Assembly: GCA_016748015.1 (NCBI GenBank)
Contig: JAAOMT010000512.1
Span: 530,719 to 594,718, forward strand
Reading direction: 5' to 3'
DNA from: Geosiphon pyriformis
Lineage: Eukaryota > Glomeromycota > Glomeromycetes > Archaeosporales > Geosiphonaceae
DNA length: 64,000 nucleotides
Shown in pieces: positions 56,754-64,000 of this stretch. Numbering within the stretch: position 1 is the stretch's first letter; each line of letters starts with the position of its first letter. A program made the translations under genes and the position numbers. The notes below the pieces were generated by a model that was not told the DNA's origin, searched no databases, and saw only the letters and a list, made by a program, of their open reading frames with translations.

Positions 56754-59700
56754 TTAAATTTGATTGCTATGTAACTCTGCCTGTAACTGATGTATCATCT
56801 GTAGCATCTGATCATTTTCAGCTTTCAATCGCTCATTTTCTTTGAGTGCTTCATCCAATTGCTGGGCTTCTTTCTGCAACCTTTGATTTTCTTGATGAAG
56901 TGTCTCGAGGTCTTTATTAAGAGCATCAATTTTGTTCTGAAAAGCACATATTATTAATATTAAAAAGTAACTGCAAAATTGAATTTGGAAAAAATATAAT
57001 TTTACGTCTTGTTGCTCGTTCTCCTCTTCTAACCACTTAATTTCCATCGAAGAACTCTTAATCTTTTCTTCTTTTTCATCGAGCTCGCGCAGATGAGTGC
57101 TTTCGAGTTCAGCAATCTTTGCGTTGTGCGCTTGATGAAGAGCCTCAAGATCTTTAGACGAGGGTCCAACCACGTTCTGACAACAGAGTTAAAATACTTG
57201 CTTTAATTTTTGATTCACAGTCGATTCTATAAATTGATTACTATCCACACACCTTTAACCGCCTATTCAATTCATCCAACTCTTTTTCTTTGATACCAAG
57301 TAAATCCTGGAATTGCTTTTCGAGAATGTCCGAGTCCTCTTGTAACTTATGTATTTCCTGAGCGTGGGAGGCAGCGAGGTTTTTCAATTCCTCTTCTTTG
57401 CGCTATAACAAAGGATAACAGGATAATTAAAGATGTTCAATTTCGATTTCTGACTTTTAATCAATATACCTGAATAATTTCGTTGAGTTTCAATTCTCCC
57501 GCCTGATCGCGACTGAGCGTGGTAATATGCTCGGTGAATTCCTAGATTTCCAAATACATTTAACAAAAGCTGAAAATTCTGACGCATAAAATAGTTAATC
57601 ATCTTAAAACTTACTGCAAGTTGCTCTTCATAATCCTTGTTTTCTTTCCTGGAAGCAGCGAGTTGATTGCGTAACTTTTCATGCTCGGCGGTCTGAGCGT
57701 CAAGAGAGGTTTGCATTGTGGCAAGAACATTTTCTAATTCTTGTTGGTGAGAATTTTGTAGGTTTGCTATGTGAGCTGCATGTTCTTGTCGCAATTCCTA
57801 TTTTAAATTGAAAGAATTTTCATATTATTCCCTGGAATTATTTTTTGTTAATTTAAAAGATATAGTTACCTCTAATTCCTTAGCCAATGCTTCCTGATGT
57901 TGTGCCCTTAGTTCTACGAATTTATTGTCGTACATTTCGCGACTGGAGTTGAGATTGTTGATAGCCGTTTCATGATTCAAGCGAAGCTCGACAATTTCAC
58001 TTTGAAGTTTTCCTTGACTCGATTCCAACTCTCCTAGTGAGATTTCATGCTGTGAAATAAGTTTAGATAGTTCTATTTCATGAGAATTTTTATTTTCTTT
58101 TAATTCTTCTAATATTGAATCATGTTGAGTTTGAATTTCCCGAATTTGAAGTTCGTAATTTTGGCTAAGTTCAGCTAATTCCCTTTGATGGGACTCTTGC
58201 TTCAATTTTAATTCTTCTAATGTAGAATCGTGTTGGGCTTTGAGATCTGCAATTTCATACCGGGCTTCATCATGTTGAAGCTTCAATTTGAGGAGTTCAC
58301 TATGGTTTTTTTCAATTAAACTTTTCCCTGCAGTTTCATGAATATCTAATAATGCGGCCTCATGTTTTATATTGAGTTCGTTAATTTGATTTTCATACTG
58401 TTCTTTAAGCTCTTGACCAAAAGACGACTTAAGGTGCTCGATTTGTTCGCTATGAGTTTTCTTTAGAGTCTCCAATTCTTCCGTGTGATTGGCGATGATT
58501 TCTTGAATTCCAGAATCATGCTTGGATTCGAGGTTCGCCTTAATTGAATTTAACTCTTCAAGATGCATTTTTTCGAGATCTTCGATTTCCTTTTCATGTT
58601 GAAGTTGAAGCGCAACCTGAAGCTCCGACTTTACATTGGCAATTAGCTCATTTTTGGCGTCTTCGATCAATTTAATCGCGGTTTGATGCTGGTTTTTGAG
58701 CTCCACTATTTGACTATGGTAATTTTCCACGAGCTCTTTGTTAGAAGCTGTTTTCATGAGCTCAGTTTCTTGCAAGTGAGTATTCTTCAGATCTTGAATC
58801 TCTTGCGAATGTTTGACAGTGATTTCCTCAATCAAACCCTCATGTTTAGATTCGAGATTTAGTTTGATTATTGAGAGCTCTTCGGCGTGTCTTTCCTCGA
58901 GATTTGCTCTTTCTAAATCATATTTTTCAGTTAAGACATTCTGAACATCCGTCATCGATTTTTCATTCAACTCCAAGTCACTTTCATGTTTAGCTTTAAG
59001 TTCAAGAATTTGATTTTCGTACTTTTGTATCAATTGTTCATCGGAAGATGATCTTAAAAATTCAATTTCTTGCTTGTGACTATTCTTGAGAAGTTCTTTT
59101 TCCTCAGTATACTTCGACTTCAATAATTCTAAAGCAGCTTCATGTTGAATTTTAAGCTCAGCAATCTGGCCTTCGTATTTTCGGACGAGCTCTTCATTAT
59201 TGGCTGCTTTTAAAAGCTCAACCTGTTGCTCCTGAGTATTTTTAAGAATTTCCATATCTTGAGAATGCTTAGCGTTAAGAGCTGCCATTTCTTGAATCAC
59301 CGCATCATGTTTCGACTCAAGGTTCGACTTTATTGACTTCAACTCTTCAGCATGCATTTTTTCAAGATTTTCCGTTTCACGATTATGTTGATGGTTGAGT
59401 GTAGAGAGTAACTCAGACTTGACTCCCTCGATTAAATCGTCCCTCTCTTCTTGAAGTTTTTGTAATAACGTAGCATGTCCAATTTGAATTTCTTTTAGTT
59501 CATCGGAATGTTTGACAATCAAGGCCTGCATTGCAACTTCGATCTCTCCGACAGTTTCTTGTTGAGAAGACTAAAAAAATTATATCAGTTTATAGAACGT
59601 GTACCAATATTATATAGAATTGAATGAATAAAGAATTTAACCTTGAACTCTGCTTTGGTCTGCTCACGCTCTTGCTCAAGAGCTTCATCATGCAATCTCT

Positions 59701-61532
59701 GAAGATTTTGAATATCGAAATTATGCTTAACACGAAGTTCTTCGAGTTTTACTTGATGAGCTTTTTTTGCAGACTCGAACTCATTTTGTAACTCTTCCAA
59801 TTCCTTTGCAAGGCCTTCCCCTCCTTGAGCTTTCTGTGCTAGTTTGGTAATTTCCTGCGCATGGACAGCCTTGGTGCTTTCAAGCTGACGTTCAAATTCA
59901 CCTTTGAGTTGAGATTGAAGTTCTTCTTTAAGTCGAAGTATTTTTTCTTCATAATCCCTCTTGATGTTCTGCGAAAAATACGGTTGATTTTCGAGTATTG
60001 TAAAAATTTAAAGGGCAATTAGAAACTGGCTATTTACCTGGATATCTTGTTTTAATGATTGAATTTGTTTTTTGAGCGATTCAATCTCCGCTTCTTTAGA
60101 AAGGATTGCTTCATCTCGCTCTATTTGAATCTTTAGATTCTCCTCTTCATGAGCTTTTTTAAGTTCTTCCAAGTGGTGAGAATGGGTTTCTGCAGAATTG
60201 GTGGCTCTATCATTCCCTTTTTCTAGTCTAACTTTTAGCTCACTTAATTTTTCTTCGTGAGCTTTCAAAATGGCCTCTTTTTCTTCCAAAAGTCTGGTGA
60301 GCTCTTCATTCTTTCAAAAAAAAGTTTCGAGTTTTTATAATTATTTATTTGGCATAAAAACAAATGATAAACCGAATATTTAAGTTTAATGCTGTTATTG
60401 AACTAACCTTTTCTTTGAAATCATTAATCTCCGTTGAGGAAACAATCTTTGAGGGGACACCATTAGTCTTTGGTGATGGGTTGGTAGTTTTTGTTGAAAC
60501 CGCAATTGACCCAGAAGAAGATCCAATTGTTTTAGTCCTGCTAGGCACAGGCACAATTGGTTTCTTTGTAGCAGAACCAGTAGTAACGTTTGTCGATACC
60601 CTTTTAACAGGTGGGGTGGTACTTGGTTTGTTTGTTAATGGTTGACGAGTAGGAGATGTAGCTCTGGATGCAGCCCTTGATGCAGAGGGTGAAGTTACCC
60701 TTGATGCAGAAGGTGAATCCACCCTTGTAGATCCTTGGCGAGTGATAGAAGATGTTGCTGTTTTGGTTATCGTTGTTGGGGTTGTTCCCGGGGACCTGGA
60801 AGTTACAGATATTGAGGCGGTTCGTGGTGGTGTGGTACCAGGTTTTGGTGGGGTAGTCACCTTTGGGGTGATGGCGGTTTTAGGGGTAGTTGAGATGTTT
60901 GCTTTAACTGAAGTTGTATTAGATGTCGTAGTTCGCATTCCTGTAGATTTTGTCACAGTTGGTGATCGAAGAACTGTCGAGGAAACCGAAGCCACGGAAG
61001 AATTTGATAATCGACGTGATCGAGCTCCTGCATCAGAGGGCTTTGTGTTACTCGACACACCGTTACTAGAAACCGCTCCAGGTTTTTTTATTAGTCCAGT
61101 CTTTATTGCAACAGATGAAGTTTTGGGGGCTGCAATGTTTGTTACAGCAGTTTTGTTGCTTTTAACGGGTGTCTTTACTGCCGTCGTTGTTGTTTTTATG
61201 GATTTTTTCTCTGGTTTACCAGTTGGACTTTTCGGAGGGGTCAATGGATCATTAGAAAGGGATTTAATTCCATTAGTTTCAGCATTTGTCTCTGAAACCA
61301 CTGTGTCAGATTCCCCAGATTCTAAAGGATCATCATTATGATCATCGACCAAAGAATCATCATGACTATTATTGGTTTTGCCATTTTGATCGACAAAATT
61401 TTCTTCGGTGACAGTGTCTAATTGTTCAAAGTCATTTAATTCTCCTTCGACGATTTCAACGTACTCAGTTACTTCAGTAACCACGGTATCGTCATGAGTG
61501 GTGTTAATGTAGCTATCCACGGCGGCAGCCAT
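56754..61532 (-). CDS. Long coiled-coil protein with a Ser/Thr/Pro-rich N-terminal region, about 1394 residues
   Basis: Nine exons join cleanly: 61532-60408, 60310-60038, 59968-59642, 59570-57870, 57797-57615, 57541-57470, 57402-57253, 57176-57006, 56936-56754; 4185 nt. Start MAAAVDSYINTTHDD at 61532; an upstream in-frame Met (61559) is less likely. Residues 1-100 are acidic; 100-365 are basic, Ser/Thr/Pro-rich and disordered (SPSASRVTSPSASRAASRA), as in microtubule-binding tails. Residues 375-1394 are almost continuous coiled coil, with about three 108-residue repeats (LEKMHAEELKSIKSNLESKH at 59366; similar at 58901 and 58577). Likely a structural, tethering or cytoskeletal protein, of the CLIP or golgin kind in layout only. 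No motor, kinase or membrane segment is visible. Confidence 0.85.
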
Positions 61533-62159
61533 GATTGAATATATTCGTTCTCTGTTCAATATTGTGAAAGAAAATTTAAGTCAAAGGAGATACATGATTT
61601 TAGAGAGTGATTTTTCTAAAAAATTTTCTTTTAGAGTAACTAGAGTGCGTGATTATTTGTATGTGTATGCGTTGGCGAAGAAAGTTCAACAAGTGTGACG
61701 TATAAGAAATATAATGCACAACATAGATGAGCGAGTACAGGCTTTAACTTTGAGTCATCTCAAGTCTAAAGTCATCCAAGACAACTTACCAAGTAAAATT
61801 CAACAAGTTCGTAAGATTTTTTATTCTGTTATGTTTCCAAGTTTTATTAATGTGTTCGGAGCAGGAGAAACGAAGTGATAAAATAGCCAAGTATTTTAAA
61901 ATATAAGGAGTTCTAAGTATGATGCTTCTCTATGAAGCAAACACACGAGGGAGAAAATTAAGCAAAATAGATCGATAAAGGATAAACAATGTGATCTTCA
62001 ATTAAAAAATGGTCATAATGTGATCCAAAGTATTGAGTGAGGCAACTCTTTTAATGTAACTTTAACATTTATAAGTGTAACTCGATCAAGTAACAGTTAG
62101 GCTACACCAACAATCTAAAGCTCACAAGTTCAAGTTTATAACTCGAAATTTACTTCCTC
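61533..62159. other. Upstream region of the coiled-coil gene
   Basis: Host-like composition, no open frame of note. It should hold the promoter and 5' untranslated region of the minus-strand gene. I see no clear TATA box. Confidence 0.4.
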
Positions 62160-63060
62160 CTTGAGTTACCAATTCAGTATTGACCCACCCTATTTAGGGA
62201 CAAGAAAACCTTTAGATTGGCCGGACCTGAAGGAAAGGCCAAAGAAATATACCCCCAAAACATGGCTGAAACGCCAGACCTATCCGCATCGTTGTGGCGG
62301 CTGACACGCATTGATTTGTACATAATCAAAGTGAAAAAATGCAGCAAAAAAGTTTTCAAAGCATCTCTTCTCCCGTTACAGATTAAATTCAAAAAGGGAC
62401 CTTGAGCGACATAGCAATTTGGCCGTGCATAATAAAATCTTCGTTTGAGCGATAGCAAATTCAAAATAAAAAGGTTAAAACTAGAAGCTGTATATTTTCA
62501 ATAAAGCTGTTTGTCCAAAAGATATTTTCATTTTAGGCAAAAATTGAATCGTGGCTAATAGTGACTAGCTGACAACCTTTATGACAAACAAGATTATTTT
62601 TCTGCTTCACAATGCCTATCAATAAAATGCTTATCAGATTTAAAATCGCGAAAATAAATACCCTGTTTTCCTGCAAAGCAAAAGAGGATCTTGAACAATA
62701 AAAACAACTTTTCGCGACATATGAACTCAAAAATATCGGCTCCAGTGTCAACTTCAAGCCCCAAGGGCTTAAGGCCCTACTGGAACGATCAAGCCACGGT
62801 GCTGTCTCGGAGGTTGCCATTAACCACTGTGATTGACTCCGCTTGTTTGCCTATAACCTCCAATATATCTATCCCAACCACCTTCAGAAGCAGCTATTGA
62901 AGTGATGGATGGGCTTGGCGAGATTTGCCTTTAATACTGTGGTGGGATGGAGCAAAAGACGTCGGTCATTATAAAACAAGACGGTATCACGGAACAAGGA
63001 TGGTTAAAACTCATGACGTTTCAACAAAGACCTTTTTTCAATCTCGTAAGTAACCATGGA
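62160..63060. other. Unassigned, more G+C-rich segment
   Basis: Two parts stand out: 62174-62464 (minus frame of 96 residues with VSRHNDADRSGVSAMFWGY) and 62691-62900 (plus frame of 69 residues with SSPKGLRPYWNDQATVLSRR, continuing after a stop to about 63050). CpG is retained, so these are not old transposon copies. They may be dispersed repeats or gene remnants. Neither frame has a recognised domain or clear splice structure. Confidence 0.3.
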
Positions 63061-63589
63061 ATCGCTTCTATGTATCTTATCTTCACCTCATAATTGTTTT
63101 ATATCGTTTTTTTTTTTAAGGATAAACATGTACTATGGCCTCTCCACTTCAAAAAAAAAACCGGAAAAATAACAAGTGGCTCAATTTACACAAGCTCACT
63201 TACCATCACAAACCTAATGAATGGTGGTTTAAAAACTTTTTGGTTTTAAAAAAAGTTAAAAATAGAATTGTGTTAATTTTTTAAATAATAAAAACCATAT
63301 TTAATTAAGGATGAATCTAAATGGAACACCCTGTTTCAGGAACTATCTCGGAAAATTAGTTCGGCTAGGGCCGGAAATTGCAGAATTTTATTTGATTGGT
63401 TATTAAAAAACGTGATACATAATAATTTTGATTGGGCTAAAAAGTAATAATCATGTGTTTAATGTAATTAAAGTTGGAAAATCTATAAATAAAAAACACA
63501 CAAATACTTATTATTTTGACAAGTTGTGCTATTATGCTCTGGTTTATTTACTATAGATATATGTATATTATTATTTATATAAAAAACAA
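63061..63589. other. A+T-rich unassigned stretch
   Basis: Nothing beyond homopolymer runs is seen. It marks the return from host-like DNA to transposon-rich DNA. Confidence 0.35.
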
Positions 63590-64000
63590 ATAATAATAAT
63601 AAAACAAATAACTAATAACAAAATAAAAAATTATTAAAATATATAATATTAAAAATTTTAAAAATACCAGTAAAAATTTTAGAAATTCCAAAAATACCAG
63701 AAATTCCAATAATAACTCAAAAAATTGTAAGAATTTGTATTATAAAAATTTATATATATATAATAAAAGTATTAAAAACTAAAAAAACATATTATTTTAA
63801 AACCAAACAAGTTTACTTCAAGACTAATTTAGTTTTTTATTATTACTTTAATTAAATCATTATCTATTTAATAAAAAATATTAATTAATTATATTTAAAA
63901 ACACTTAATAAATTTAAACTTAACTTGTTAACAAATCTTAAATTTACTTATATTAATATTTTTAATAATAATACTAAAACAATAGCTTTTAATTATAATT
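63590..64000 (+). repeat. Partial gypsy family 1 LTR at the window edge
   Basis: Matches the family 1 LTR: GAAATTCCAAAAATACCAGAA-type repeats (63660-63720), TATATATATAATAAAAGTATT (63750) and ACTAAAACAATAGCTTTTAA at the end. It is cut by the window edge. Confidence 0.6.

Noticed and set aside
60742-61341. 199-residue open frame on the plus strand
   Set aside because: It is antisense to the Ser/Thr/Pro-rich exon 1 of the coiled-coil gene; its Val/Gly/Thr-rich text is the complement of ACC/CCA/ACT codons.
1-64000. tRNA or rRNA genes
   Set aside because: No cloverleaf with A and B boxes or rRNA-like conserved text was seen on either strand by eye; only primer-binding sites complementary to tRNA ends.

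Overview
The window looks like a chromosome piece from an arbuscular mycorrhizal fungus (Glomeromycotina, most like Rhizophagus; the genus is inferred from resemblance and was not searched). It is very A+T-rich. Three intron-rich fungal genes and one broken gene sit between thick layers of dead retrotransposons. The LINE and Ty3/gypsy proteins resemble families I know from Rhizophagus. No tRNA, rRNA or CRISPR array was seen.

Layout. 1-11390: a LINE (copy A) split by a gypsy element (1435-10560), itself split by a pogo/Tigger DNA transposon (4515-8775). 11391-12915: a gypsy pol fragment. 13339-14717 (minus): a seven-exon MAM33/p32-type mitochondrial matrix protein. 15816-17995 (minus): a decayed multi-exon gene of unknown family with a 264-bp MITE in one exon. 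18345-29891: LINE fragments, minus-strand gypsy copies, solo LTRs and a long inverted repeat. 29892-43988: LINE B, split by a younger and more complete gypsy element (30177-37892). 43989-51600: an older LINE (D) interrupted by LINE C (44649-51337). 52419-55429 (plus): EDC3, the mRNA decapping enhancer. 56754-61532 (minus): a long coiled-coil protein of about 1394 residues, convergent with EDC3. 62160-63060: a more G+C-rich stretch with no assigned gene. 63590-64000: part of another gypsy LTR.

The mobile elements are dead but readable. Most keep one long frame broken by stops at former Gln, Trp and Arg codons, with catalytic residues lost mainly by G-to-A or C-to-T changes and few indels. The two LTRs of the younger gypsy element differ by 32 transitions and no transversions outside a 12-bp tandem repeat. 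The changes are not concentrated at CpA, so this is not classical RIP.

The most interesting material is in the younger gypsy element. It has a UUUAAAC slippery heptamer directly before the gag stop with pol in the -1 frame, a 12-bp repeat array just upstream of a TATA box in both LTRs, a Cys-rich insert between protease and reverse transcriptase, and a third ORF after integrase that runs into the 3' LTR. The pogo element carries extra coding-like DNA and its transposase ends in a PCNA-binding (PIP-box) motif. The host genes are housekeeping-like: EDC3 acts in cytoplasmic mRNA decapping, MAM33/p32 in the mitochondrial matrix, and the coiled-coil protein is probably structural.
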